Under the pieces are notes generated by a model. It saw only the letters and a program-made list of their open reading frames with translations. It ran no database searches and was not told the origin of the DNA. A stretch of 39,361 bases of DNA from Clostridiales bacterium (lineage in GTDB: Bacteria > Bacillota > Clostridia > Oscillospirales > Oscillospiraceae). Made by a program: the position numbers and the translations under genes. The stretch is taken from contig SFEG01000016.1 in assembly GCA_004558025.1 (NCBI GenBank), forward strand, positions 1-39,361, written 5' to 3'. Each line of letters starts with the position of its first letter. Within the stretch, counting starts at the first letter, position 1. This document shows positions 16,412 to 24,715 of this stretch, piece by piece.

Positions 16412-16546
16412 AGCTGACGAGAGCCGAACGCCTACCGGTTTTGTCAGCAGGTGCAGCACCGGGCTACCGCAATATATGTATAGGTAGGTGCGTCAATGCG
16501 CCTCCAAAAATGTCAGGCGGCAGGGGTTCGGCTTCCGTCAGCTATA
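16409..16546. repeat. Interspersed repeat, copy C, in the MATE-merR leader
   Basis: Terminal inverted repeats TATAGCTGACGAGAGCCGAA (from 16409) and its partner ending TTCGGCTTCCGTCAGCTATA (to 16546) enclose the conserved core ACCGGGCTACCGCAATATAT, GTATAGGTAGG and GCGCCTCCAAAAA shared with copies A and B. The left end touches the -10 box, so the element would be transcribed as the 5' leader. Confidence 0.6.
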
Positions 16547-16567
16547 GCTATTCGTAGAGGTGATAGC

Positions 16568-17911
16568 ATGGAACGAAATCTCACAACAGGCAGCGTGTTT
16601 AAAAACATAGTCATCTTTTCGCTGCCGTATTTTTTATCATACTTTCTTCAGACGCTGTACGGTCTGGCGGATCTTTTCATAATCGGGCAGTACGAGGGCG
16701 TCGCGTCGACAACGGCTGTCTCTATCGGCAGCCAGGTCATGCATATGCTGACTGTCATGATCGTCGGCCTTGCCATGGGAACGACGGTGTCCATCGGCCG
16801 CGCGGTCGGCGCGAGCGATAAAAAGCGCGTTTCTGCCTGCGTGGGCAATACGGTGACGCTGTTCATGCTCGTGTCCGCTGCCATGACGGCCGTTCTCGTC
16901 CTGCTCGTGCGCCCGATCGTGAGCGTCATGTCAACGCCCGAGGAGGCTGTCGGCGGCACGGTGCGATATCTCATCATCTGCTTTGCCGGCATCCCGCTCA
17001 TCACGGCCTATAACATCATAAGCAGCATTTTCCGCGGCATGGGCGACAGCAAAAGCCCCATGTACTTCATCGCCGTGGCCTGCGTTGCGAACATCGCGCT
17101 GGACTATCTCTTCATGGGCGCGATGCACCTCGGCCCGGCGGGCGCCGCCCTCGGCACGACGATAGCGCAGGCTATAAGCGTCGTCGTTGCGCTCATCGCC
17201 ATCCGCCGCCATAAGAGCATCACTCTTTCAAAAGGCGACCTGCGCCCGCAGCGCGGCGTCATGGGTCAGATACTGTCCATCGGCGTGCCCGTTTCGCTCC
17301 AGGACGGGCTTATCCAGGTCGCGTTTATAATTCTGACCGTCATCGCGAACCGCCGCGGCCTCACGGACTCCGCCGCCGTCGGCATAGTCGAAAAGATAAT
17401 ATGCTTTCTGTTCCTTGTGCCCTCGTCGATGCTCTCGACGGTGTCGGCGCTCGGCGCACAGAATCTCGGCGCGGGAAAGCCCGAGCGTGCGAAGAAAACG
17501 CTGTGGTACGCTATCGCCATCGCCGCCGGCTTCGGCATTTTTATAAGCATCCTCATCCAGTTTATCGCCGAGCCCGTCGTCGGTCTGTTTACGCCCGATG
17601 AAAACGTCATCACCGCCGGTGGGCAGTATCTGCGCGGCTATATATTCGACTGCTTCTTTGCCGGAATACACTTCTGCTTCAGCGGCTATTTCTGTGCCTG
17701 CGGGCTGCCGATGTTCTCGTTTGTGTCGAACATAACGGGCGTTGCGCTCGTGCGCGTTCCGGGCGCGTACTTCATGTCGAAAATGTTCCCGTCGACGCTT
17801 CTGCCCATGGGTCTTGCGACGGCGGCAGGCTCGCTTTTGCAGGCTGTCATCTGCGTCATTGCCTACGGGATAATCGGCCGCAGGGAGAAGGCGGGGCAGA
17901 GGCTTGGATAA
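16568..17911 (+). CDS. MATE family multidrug/Na+ efflux protein
   Basis: 447-residue inner-membrane exporter with about 12 membrane segments in two similar halves. N-terminal MATE features are clear: FSLPYFLSYFLQTLYGLADLFIIGQ, then GLAMGTTVSIGRAVGA; the second half has VGIVEKIICFLFLVPSSMLS and GAQNLGAGKPERAKK. The ATG at 16568 is preceded by AGAGGTG at good spacing; an upstream in-frame start would read through the repeat and is rejected. The family exports drugs and metabolites with Na+ or H+. It overlaps merR by 8 bp and both follow a MerR-type promoter, so expression is probably induced by a ligand sensed by that regulator. Confidence 0.92.
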   Translation: MERNLTTGSVFKNIVIFSLPYFLSYFLQTLYGLADLFIIGQYEGVASTTAVSIGSQVMHMLTVMIVGLAMGTTVSIGRAVGASDKKRVSACVGNTVTLFMLVSAAMTAVLVLLVRPIVSVMSTPEEAVGGTVRYLIICFAGIPLITAYNIISSIFRGMGDSKSPMYFIAVACVANIALDYLFMGAMHLGPAGAALGTTIAQAISVVVALIAIRRHKSITLSKGDLRPQRGVMGQILSIGVPVSLQDGLIQVAFIILTVIANRRGLTDSAAVGIVEKIICFLFLVPSSMLSTVSALGAQNLGAGKPERAKKTLWYAIAIAAGFGIFISILIQFIAEPVVGLFTPDENVITAGGQYLRGYIFDCFFAGIHFCFSGYFCACGLPMFSFVSNITGVALVRVPGAYFMSKMFPSTLLPMGLATAAGSLLQAVICVIAYGIIGRREKAGQRLG

Positions 17912-18722
17912 AGAAAAGCTCTTCTCCATCGGCGAGGTCGCGCGCCTGTTTGACCTGAGCGTCGGCACGCTGCGTCACTATGAAACGCTCGGGCTGGTGC
18001 AGCCGGAGTATGTCGACCCCGGCACGGGCTATCGCTACTACAGCGTGCGGCAGTTTGAGCCGCTGAACACCGTGCGCTATCTGCGCATGCTGGGCATGCC
18101 GCTGCCCGCCATCGGAGATTTTCTCAAAAACCGCGACGTCGGCAACATCGAGCAGAAGCTCCTGCGCCAAAAGGCAGAGATCGGCAAAAAGCGGCGCGAG
18201 CTTGAGATAATCGAGCGCAAGATCGACAATCGCCTGAGCATGCTCGCGGACGCAAAAAGCGCGCCGCTGGACCTGATCGAGGAAAAGCTCCTGCCGCCAT
18301 GCCGCCTCGTGTGGGTCGAAAAGCCGCTTGAATTGGATAACGCACTCAGCATGGAGCTGCCCATACGCGGGCTCGACGGCAGCCGCCGCGACACCGCCGT
18401 GTTCCTCGGCAAGGTCGGCGTCGGCATATCGAGAGAAAATCTGCTTGCGGACAGATTTGATAAGTACGACTGCATTTTCCTCGTCCTCGACGAGGACGAG
18501 GCCGGAGACGGCGTGCGCGAGCTGCCCTCGACAAGGTGCGTGACCGTCCGCTATTGCGGGAGCCACCGCGAGGCCGCCGCGCAGTACGAAAAGCTCGCAC
18601 GGTACATGAAAGAGCGCGGCCTTGAGCCGGCAGATTTTTCGCGCGAGATCACGATGATAGACTACGGCATCACCTCCGACCCCGAGCAGTTCGTAACGCA
18701 GATAAGCATACCAGTTGATTGA
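17904..18722 (+). CDS. MerR family transcriptional regulator with GyrI-like effector domain
   Basis: 272 residues. The N-terminal winged helix of MerR proteins is clear (SIGEVARLFDLSVGTLRHYE, then GYRYYSVRQF). A dimerisation helix follows (about 80-118). The C-terminal half (about 125-270), ending in YGITSDPEQFVTQISIPV, resembles the GyrI/BmrR-type effector-binding fold used for hydrophobic drugs. The start is a TTG at 17904 inside the 3' end of the MATE gene. It likely activates the promoter at 16381-16411 on binding a drug-like ligand, which would make the pump and regulator autoinduced together. Confidence 0.9.
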   Translation: MDKEKLFSIGEVARLFDLSVGTLRHYETLGLVQPEYVDPGTGYRYYSVRQFEPLNTVRYLRMLGMPLPAIGDFLKNRDVGNIEQKLLRQKAEIGKKRRELEIIERKIDNRLSMLADAKSAPLDLIEEKLLPPCRLVWVEKPLELDNALSMELPIRGLDGSRRDTAVFLGKVGVGISRENLLADRFDKYDCIFLVLDEDEAGDGVRELPSTRCVTVRYCGSHREAAAQYEKLARYMKERGLEPADFSREITMIDYGITSDPEQFVTQISIPVD

Positions 18723-18780
18723 ATAATGAATATAGAAAAATCCCACACCAATGTGTGCGCTGCCAAAGGAGGTGGCACAC

Positions 18781-18970
18781 ATGAACAGCATCATAGAGAA
18801 TCTATACTATGGCAACATTCCCCTGTCGGAGCGGGGCTTCCGCAGAACCGGCGAATATGCGCACGTCCTGCAGCTCGCTGCACGTAACTAGGAAAAGCTG
18901 ACTGAAACACTGACCGAGGCACAAAAAGAGACCTTCGGGAAGTTCAAGGACAACACATCAGAGCTTTCCC
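18781..18970 (+). pseudogene. Remnant of a DUF6809-like small protein, interrupted by TAG
   Basis: After a strong AAAGGAGGTGG, an ATG opens MNSIIENLYYGNIPLSERGF, matching the start of DUF6809-type small proteins of Clostridia as I recall them. The frame is interrupted by TAG at 18889-18891 after 36 codons and continues in frame as EKLTETLTEAQKETFGKF, the expected next part of the family. The C-terminal part is missing, replaced by a terminator. The family name is from memory; the broken frame is seen directly. Confidence 0.65.
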
Positions 18971-18980
18971 CAAATAACCG

Positions 18981-19011
18981 AAAACCCGACGGTATGTACC
19001 GTCGGGTTTTT
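18981..19011. terminator. Bidirectional terminator between convergent transcripts
   Basis: AAAACCCGACGGTA (18981-18994) and TACCGTCGGGTTTT (18997-19010) form a strong stem with A's before and T's after. It serves the MATE-merR side on the plus strand and the operon ending at 19026 on the minus strand. Confidence 0.85.
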
Positions 19012-19025
19012 CAGTTATATTCAGA

Positions 19026-19373
19026 TTATATCGATCGAATTATTGCGGCCATTTCGTTTTTCTTCAAAATAAGCCGCTTTACCAGCCTGCCAAGCTCGGA
19101 GCTGCCGCACTCGGCTGAGGCGAAAATGCTGTCGTTGAGATAATACAGCTCACGCATTCCGAGATTATACAGCACCCTGCGGAACGAGCAGGCATACATC
19201 CTGCACTGCTTGAGATCATTGCTCCGAATCGCTTTTTCCATCTTCTGCGGAGTGTCATCCTCGGCAAAGGAGCGCAGGCTGCTGATATACAGCTCTTCCT
19301 CGTTATAATTTGTTTCCAGACCTTTGCCGATATCGCAGCCGGCATCGGCAAGCTTTGTTATAACAGCATTCAT
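19026..19373 (-). CDS. Hpt-domain-like protein lacking the phosphoacceptor histidine
   Basis: 115 residues with the layout of small clostridial histidine-phosphotransfer proteins: an N-terminal LADAGCDIGKGLE helix, an EELYISSLRSF helix, and the region RMYACSFRRVLYNLGMREL where Hpt proteins have RAAHTLKGVAGNLG. The histidine is replaced by C62 and the following KG by RR, so phosphotransfer through His is not possible. It may be a docking or sensing domain. It starts 16 nt after the phosphatase gene and is the last gene of its operon. Family call from motif alignment by eye. Confidence 0.6.
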   Translation of the reverse strand: MNAVITKLADAGCDIGKGLETNYNEEELYISSLRSFAEDDTPQKMEKAIRSNDLKQCRMYACSFRRVLYNLGMRELYYLNDSIFASAECGSSELGRLVKRLILKKNEMAAIIRSI

Positions 19374-19389
19374 TTTGCAGTTCCCCGCG

Positions 19390-20199
19390 TCAGGTCAGGT
19401 AAAGTCGCCTGAGCCTTTGCTTTCTTTCCTCGGTGATACCGAGCTTTTGCCCGATATAACCGTCCACGCTGCCGCACAGATCTCTCATCGCGTCAAATGC
19501 GGCGGCGAGGTATTCCTCACTTGTAGTATTGAGCCAATAAACAGACTCTATGACCGCTTCATCGTCGGTAAACTCCCGGCAGGCATCGGTAGCCGAGCGT
19601 ATCTCCACGGCGCAGCGGGTACCGGTGAGAAGATAGTCCTCTGTGATGCTGTCCATGGACGCGCCCAGCACATACAAAAGCAGTGCCGAGGCGATACCGG
19701 CTCTGTCCTTACCCATGGCACAGTGCCACAGCACAGCTCCCTGCTCGGTATCCTCGAGCAGGCGGAAAAAGCGGCTGTAATTTCTTATCGCGCTTTCCGT
19801 TTCGACAAGCAGCGGATACAGCGATCTCATGACGGCAAAACCGTTCGAGCCGAGCGTTGCGGCATAGTCGGGTCGTGAAAACGCCTTGTAGGGGTCCTCT
19901 ATCGACTCGCGTGTTATGCCCGGAAGCAGACTTTCGATAACGGGCAGATGCAGGTAGTTAACGCCGCTTATCTGCCTGTCGGCTTTGAGTATGCGCTCCT
20001 GTTCGGTGCGAAAATCCACAATGCTGCGCAGGCCGATGCCGCGCAAATAGCTCTCATCGCTCGGGCTCAGTCTGCTCAGCTCGCCGGAGCGAATGAGCCG
20101 GCCGCTTTTTACACGGCTGCCCTCGGCGGCGGGGATACCGCCGAGGTCCCGTGCATTCAGCGAGCACTCAAGAATTATCTCGGGTGCGTATTTTTTCAT
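19390..20199 (-). CDS. Protein tyrosine/serine phosphatase (HCxxGKDRxG type)
   Basis: 269 residues. The phosphatase loop HCAMGKDRAG (159-168, nucleophile C160) and the N-terminal NARDLGGIP and VDFRTEQE motifs are those of the bacterial tyrosine-protein phosphatase family that includes Listeria LipA and Mycobacterium PtpB. These enzymes act on phosphotyrosine/serine and some phosphoinositides. No signal peptide, so cytosolic. Its ATG overlaps the stop of the upstream dehydrogenase (ATGA), indicating translational coupling and a link to that pathway or its regulation. Confidence 0.85.
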   Translation of the reverse strand: MKKYAPEIILECSLNARDLGGIPAAEGSRVKSGRLIRSGELSRLSPSDESYLRGIGLRSIVDFRTEQERILKADRQISGVNYLHLPVIESLLPGITRESIEDPYKAFSRPDYAATLGSNGFAVMRSLYPLLVETESAIRNYSRFFRLLEDTEQGAVLWHCAMGKDRAGIASALLLYVLGASMDSITEDYLLTGTRCAVEIRSATDACREFTDDEAVIESVYWLNTTSEEYLAAAFDAMRDLCGSVDGYIGQKLGITEERKQRLRRLYLT

Positions 20200-21644
20200 A
20201 GTCCCGCATCCATGCCGTCTGCTCTGTCGATTATCATCTGCACGAATTCATCGTTCCAGATGCCGGTGAAGTACAGAAGGTCGATAACCGAGAAGCGGTT
20301 GCGCATGAGATTGCAGTTTTGCATTGCCCATCTTGCCGTCTTTGCGTCAACGGGGTAATTCAGAACGCTGTAACGGGTTGGTGCGTTTGCCTTGTGCATA
20401 CAGTCGGCGATGTATTCGGGCTTCTTGACCCACGGCGCAACAGTCTTTTTGAAGTCCTCGAAGTTCTCGAGGAAGGAAACGAACTTGTCCTTGTTCTCAT
20501 GCCACTTGGCAAGCTTCTTCTGATAATCCGACCAGCACTCGTCGGCAGCGGAGTGGGTGTCGTCAAGCCAATCAAAAGCGGCACGAACCTTGCTCTCCAT
20601 CTCCTCGGCAGTGGGGTAGCACTTGCTGACATCAATGCTCCCGGGGTCAAACTCATTGAGCAGGTAGTCCCAGATGATGCAGGAGTTGATGCCGGAAACG
20701 GCGACCTGAGTGCCGTGGTAGCAAATGCCGGTGCGGCGTACCTTGGACGCCATGTCGATGAGGTGGCTCATGACGTGCTCCGAGCCGGATGCCGGTGAGC
20801 TTTGGTCGGCAAGGCCCATGGAAAGGCCGCTCAGAGTGAGAACATTTGCCAGATCATACAGCACCTTGTCGTCACCGGCGGCGAGCTTTGCCGAGTTTTC
20901 CAAAAGCTCCTCGCACTGCGTGCGGATCATGTCCGAGGGTGCGGTGTGGAAGCCGGAGCTCATGCCGAGGACATTTCCGAGATACCAATCGACGGGAGCC
21001 GTCCATGTTGCGATAAGGTCGCCGTAGCCGGAGACATTCATCTCTGCCGGTGCGGCCGCAACAATGTCAAGGTCGATGATAAGAATGTCGGGGTAACGGG
21101 AATGTACCGTTCTTTTTACGCCGGAAAAGAGCATGACGGAGGAGTTGTCCGAAAATGCGTTGACGGAAAGAGCAGACTGAACGATTATCAGCGGCAGGGG
21201 CTCAGCGTTGTTTGCCGTATAGGTGGAGTACTTGCACAGATCGCACATCGTGCCTCCGCCTATGCCGACAACACAGTCCACACCGTCAAAGTGCTCTGCG
21301 ATAAGAGCTGCATTTTCGGGTGTGCAGTGAACGATGCTGTCATCGGGCTCTCTTACAACATACCACTCGACCTCATACCTGGTCTTGAGGAGTTCAAGTA
21401 CACGCTGCTTGACCTGACGGTCGGCATTATCACGGAAGTCAACAGGGCCGGTAACGAGCAGGACCTTCTTGCCCTCGGTGAGGGAAGCGACCGCATCGCA
21501 GATGCCCTCGACCGCACCGGAGGCAATGGAAATGTCCTTCATGTTAATCGAGCAGAGAATTTCGGAGTTTTCCTGCTGCTTCATGATGTTTTCAAGCTCG
21601 CGGAGCTTTGTTGCGTCTGCTCTGATTAAACGGGAATCTATCAT
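20196..21644 (-). CDS. Glycerol-1-phosphate dehydrogenase-like enzyme (AraM/iron-ADH superfamily), divergent
   Basis: 482 residues, longer than typical AraM/EgsA (about 390-410), with about 80 extra residues at the C-terminus (WSDYQKKLAKWHENKDKF onwards). The NAD-binding motif GIGGGTMCDLCKY (128-138) and the three metal ligands of the family are kept: D209 in SGYGDL, H290 in SGSEHVMSH and H310 in CYHGTQ. The substrate motif PTxxSxDGF of G1P dehydrogenases is changed to QSALSVNAFSD, so the substrate may differ. The ATG at 21644 follows AAAGGAAG; an upstream in-frame extension is rejected. It lies 26 nt after the FGGY kinase gene. Confidence 0.8.
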   Translation of the reverse strand: MIDSRLIRADATKLRELENIMKQQENSEILCSINMKDISIASGAVEGICDAVASLTEGKKVLLVTGPVDFRDNADRQVKQRVLELLKTRYEVEWYVVREPDDSIVHCTPENAALIAEHFDGVDCVVGIGGGTMCDLCKYSTYTANNAEPLPLIIVQSALSVNAFSDNSSVMLFSGVKRTVHSRYPDILIIDLDIVAAAPAEMNVSGYGDLIATWTAPVDWYLGNVLGMSSGFHTAPSDMIRTQCEELLENSAKLAAGDDKVLYDLANVLTLSGLSMGLADQSSPASGSEHVMSHLIDMASKVRRTGICYHGTQVAVSGINSCIIWDYLLNEFDPGSIDVSKCYPTAEEMESKVRAAFDWLDDTHSAADECWSDYQKKLAKWHENKDKFVSFLENFEDFKKTVAPWVKKPEYIADCMHKANAPTRYSVLNYPVDAKTARWAMQNCNLMRNRFSVIDLLYFTGIWNDEFVQMIIDRADGMDAGL

Positions 21645-21670
21645 TTTATCTGAACTTCCTTTGCAGTGTA

Positions 21671-23242
21671 TTATGCCTTGTAGTACTTGTTGAAGAAGGG
21701 CTCGAGAGTGGTGTAGCATTCGAGGTAACGGGCATATGCCTCGTCGTACTCGGCTTTCTTGCTGAAGTCGGGCTCATAAATTGCGCCCAGCTCGACCATT
21801 GCCTCTGCGGCCTCCTCGAGGTTTGCAAAGTTGCCCTCGGCAACGGATGCGAGCATTGCCGCACCGATTGCCGCGCCCTCGGAGCTTTTGGTCGCTTCAA
21901 GGCGCTTGCCGAGTGCGTCTGCCTTCATCTGGCACCAGAACGGGGACTTGGTCGCACCGCCGACTATACGCACGGTGTCGGCGTCGATGCCCAGCTCTGC
22001 GAAGCGATCGACATTGTCCTTAAGGCCGAAGGTGATGCCCTCGAAAACGGCTCTCGCCATCTCGCCGACGCCGTGGCTGAGGGTCAGGCCGATGAAGGTG
22101 CCTCTCGCCTTGCCGTTCCATGTCGGGGTCATTGCGCCGCCCATGCAGGGCAGGAAGGTCAGACCGTTCGAGCCAATGGCTACATTCTTGGGGGCAATAT
22201 AATTTACCAGCGTTTCCTTTGCCTCGGGGTCTACCTTGCCGAGGAAGGAGGTGTCGCCCATGGCTATCTCGTTCATTTCCTTGTAGCCGGGCTTGCGCAG
22301 AATGTTGTCTATAAACCATCTGGTCGAGCCGCCGGAAACGAAGCCGGGGTTCTCGATGAGCCACAGACCGGAGTCCGCGGAGTGGTGAGTCTCAACAAGG
22401 CCCTTCTTGTCGAAAACGGGCTTGTTGAAGGTCGCAGCGACGGGTTCCGCCGTGCCGGTGATGTCGCAGACCATGCCGCTCTTGACAAGGCCCGAGCCGA
22501 GGCAGGAGCTGTGCTCATCGCCGGTGCCGACGATGACCTTGGTCTTGGTGGTAAGGTGCAGACGCTGAGCGATGTCGGGCTTAAGAGTGCCTACAACATT
22601 CTCTGCCTTCTGCAGAGTGCCGAGCAGTGCCGGGTCGAGGCCGAACAGCTCGCACATCTCGGGGTCCCAATCCATCTTTGCGACATTGTAAAGCATGGAA
22701 GCGGAGGCCTGCGCATAGTCAACTGCCGCAACGCCGGTCATCCAGTAGACCATGTAGCTGTCAACATTCATGATGTACTTTGCCTTCTCGTAAAGGTCGG
22801 GACGCTCCTCCTTTATCCACAGCATCTTTGCCGCGGTGTGGGTGGAGTCGAGGTTAAGGCCGGTAACATCGAAAACATGACCTTCATCGACATTCGCCTT
22901 TATCCTGTCGGTGATAGCCTCGGCGCGGCGATCCATCCAGATGACGCACAGATCGCCGAGTGCATTGCCGTCGGCGTCGGCGGCGATGACGGAGTCGTTT
23001 ATCGCGTCCATGCCGATAGTGCCGATATCCTCGGGATCAATGCCGCTTTTTGCAACGAGGTCGTTAATGACGCTTGTTAAGGAAACTATATAATCCGAGA
23101 CCTTCGACTCGGCCCAGTTGGGGTGAGGGGCGGTATAGTCGTGCGCATGAGACGACTCGGCGACTATTTTACCCTGCGGGTCGACGAGGAAGCCCTTGAG
23201 GGACTGAGTACCGAGGTCGATACCTATTACATATTTGCCCAT
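21671..23242 (-). CDS. FGGY family carbohydrate kinase
   Basis: 523-residue ATP-dependent sugar or polyol kinase, xylulokinase-like in size and layout. N-terminal phosphate-binding IGIDLGTQSLKG (6-17), WMDRRA (102-107), the catalytic aspartate region GTGDEHSS (D242) and the C-terminal FGGY motif RIVGGATKSPFWCQM are present. The substrate is not predictable from sequence; xylulose, glycerol, erythritol, ribulose and others are used by relatives. Start supported by GGAG. It sits between the APC permease and a G1PDH-like enzyme, so the pathway probably phosphorylates an imported or internally produced polyol or ketose before oxidation. Confidence 0.9.
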   Translation of the reverse strand: MGKYVIGIDLGTQSLKGFLVDPQGKIVAESSHAHDYTAPHPNWAESKVSDYIVSLTSVINDLVAKSGIDPEDIGTIGMDAINDSVIAADADGNALGDLCVIWMDRRAEAITDRIKANVDEGHVFDVTGLNLDSTHTAAKMLWIKEERPDLYEKAKYIMNVDSYMVYWMTGVAAVDYAQASASMLYNVAKMDWDPEMCELFGLDPALLGTLQKAENVVGTLKPDIAQRLHLTTKTKVIVGTGDEHSSCLGSGLVKSGMVCDITGTAEPVAATFNKPVFDKKGLVETHHSADSGLWLIENPGFVSGGSTRWFIDNILRKPGYKEMNEIAMGDTSFLGKVDPEAKETLVNYIAPKNVAIGSNGLTFLPCMGGAMTPTWNGKARGTFIGLTLSHGVGEMARAVFEGITFGLKDNVDRFAELGIDADTVRIVGGATKSPFWCQMKADALGKRLEATKSSEGAAIGAAMLASVAEGNFANLEEAAEAMVELGAIYEPDFSKKAEYDEAYARYLECYTTLEPFFNKYYKA

Positions 23243-23274
23243 TGTATTCTCCTATCTTGTCCGGATAGTCATCA

Positions 23275-23298
23275 CGGCATCGCGATTAAGCGATGCCG
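23275..23298. other. Intercistronic hairpin between permease and kinase genes
   Basis: CGGCATCGC (23275-23283) and GCGATGCCG (23290-23298) form a perfect 9-bp stem within the 88-bp gap. No T-run on either strand, so it is unlikely to end transcription. Confidence 0.45.
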
Positions 23299-23330
23299 CG
23301 AATGACATTTGATGTTTATTTACTATTGTA

Positions 23331-24656
23331 TCACTGATCTTCAGGTTCTACAAGGAAGGTGCCGTTCTTCTTCTTGCAAACGACAATGTAGTAGATGATC
23401 GCGAGCACGAAGAAGCCGAAAGCGATACCTGCCAGAAGCAGGGTCTGACCTGCAACTGCGCTGTAGATGGAAGCTGCTGCGACGAGTACGCAGAACGGAA
23501 TGCCGAGGTAGCCGAGCCACTTGGGGCACTTGTAGGGACGAGGCATATCGGGCTGGTCCTTGCTCAGCTTGATCCAGGAAGCGAAGCAGCACAGAGCCAT
23601 GAATGCAGAGCCGATGCCTGCGATGACAACGATAACCGCAACGGAGCCCATGAGGGTCAGTGCGATACCGATGACAGAGGTAACGAGAAGTGCGTTCATC
23701 GGAGTGCCGTTCTTGTCGAGCTTGCCGAGGAAGCCGGGCAGGCACTTGCAGCGTGCCAGGGCGTAGGTCTGACGGGACTGGCCGATGATGATGCCGTTAA
23801 GAGATGCGGCAAGGCCGATCATCGCAATAACGATGAAGATGATGCTCATGGTAGAGCCTTCGCCGAACAGGTGGTTGATGACATTTGCAACGGGAGCGTC
23901 GTTCTTAAGGATCTCCTCCTTGGGGAGAGCTGCTGCGGTGGTGATGAGCATGAGCATGCCGCCGACGAGCAGAGTGAAGATACCGACGATAAAGCCCTTG
24001 GGAATGTCCTTGGAGGGGTTCTTGCATTCCTCTGCGCCCATGCCGCCTGCCTCAAACGCAAGGAAGAACCATACTGCGTAGGGGATAGCGATGAAGATGC
24101 CCTTTATGCCGCCGAGGTCGCCCATCTTGCCGAGGAGGCTGAAGTCTGCGCTGGGAAGTCCGATAGCTGCATACAGCACGACGCCTGCAACACCGATGAT
24201 GGTGACGATAAGGCCGATGAGCTGGCCGGCTTCGATGCCGCGCATATTGATGAACAGGAAGATGAGGTATGCAACGACGGATGCAACGACCGCCGGAACT
24301 ACCGGGAACAGGGTGTGAACATATGCGCCGATGGCAATACAGATACCGGGTGTGCAGAACAGAGACTCAACAAGATAGCTGAAGCCTGCGAAGAAGCCTG
24401 CTCCTCTGCCGAATGCCTTTTCGGTGTATGCTGCCGGGCCTGCGGAGCTGGGGATAGCGGTTGCAAGCTCTGCGAACATGAACGCGAAGGGGATATAGAA
24501 CAAAATTGCGATAGCCATTGCGATGAGTGCGCCGGTAAAGTTGGTCTCGCTGAAAATGTAGTTCCAGCCGTAGTAGCTGCCGGAAATAACCGCACCGACT
24601 GCGACAGCCCATATACCTGCTGCGGTTAGGGCCTTCTTAAGTTTGTTGTCTTCCAA
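23331..24656 (-). CDS. APC superfamily permease, ethanolamine/amino-acid permease-like
   Basis: 441 residues, about 12 membrane segments. GIWAVAVGAVISGSYYGWNY near the N-terminus and EECKNPSKDIPKG in the middle resemble the ethanolamine permease branch of the APC superfamily. The start is a TTG at 24656, with GGGAGG at good spacing. An amino-acid-type transporter beside a sugar-type kinase is unusual and suggests an amino alcohol or another small hydroxylated compound, but this is only inference. A Pro/charged tail (FLVEPEDQ) ends the protein. Its stop is 88 bp upstream of the kinase start. Confidence 0.85.
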   Translation of the reverse strand: MEDNKLKKALTAAGIWAVAVGAVISGSYYGWNYIFSETNFTGALIAMAIAILFYIPFAFMFAELATAIPSSAGPAAYTEKAFGRGAGFFAGFSYLVESLFCTPGICIAIGAYVHTLFPVVPAVVASVVAYLIFLFINMRGIEAGQLIGLIVTIIGVAGVVLYAAIGLPSADFSLLGKMGDLGGIKGIFIAIPYAVWFFLAFEAGGMGAEECKNPSKDIPKGFIVGIFTLLVGGMLMLITTAAALPKEEILKNDAPVANVINHLFGEGSTMSIIFIVIAMIGLAASLNGIIIGQSRQTYALARCKCLPGFLGKLDKNGTPMNALLVTSVIGIALTLMGSVAVIVVIAGIGSAFMALCCFASWIKLSKDQPDMPRPYKCPKWLGYLGIPFCVLVAAASIYSAVAGQTLLLAGIAFGFFVLAIIYYIVVCKKKNGTFLVEPEDQ

Positions 24657-24715
24657 TTGGTCGTCCTCCCTATTATCCTTTTTTACTTTCTATTGTAACC
24701 GCCGTGAGAAGCGAT

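Noticed and set aside
18781..18970. Recoded TAG (stop codon reassignment)
   Set aside because: Genes in this window such as asd end with TAG, so TAG is a normal stop here.
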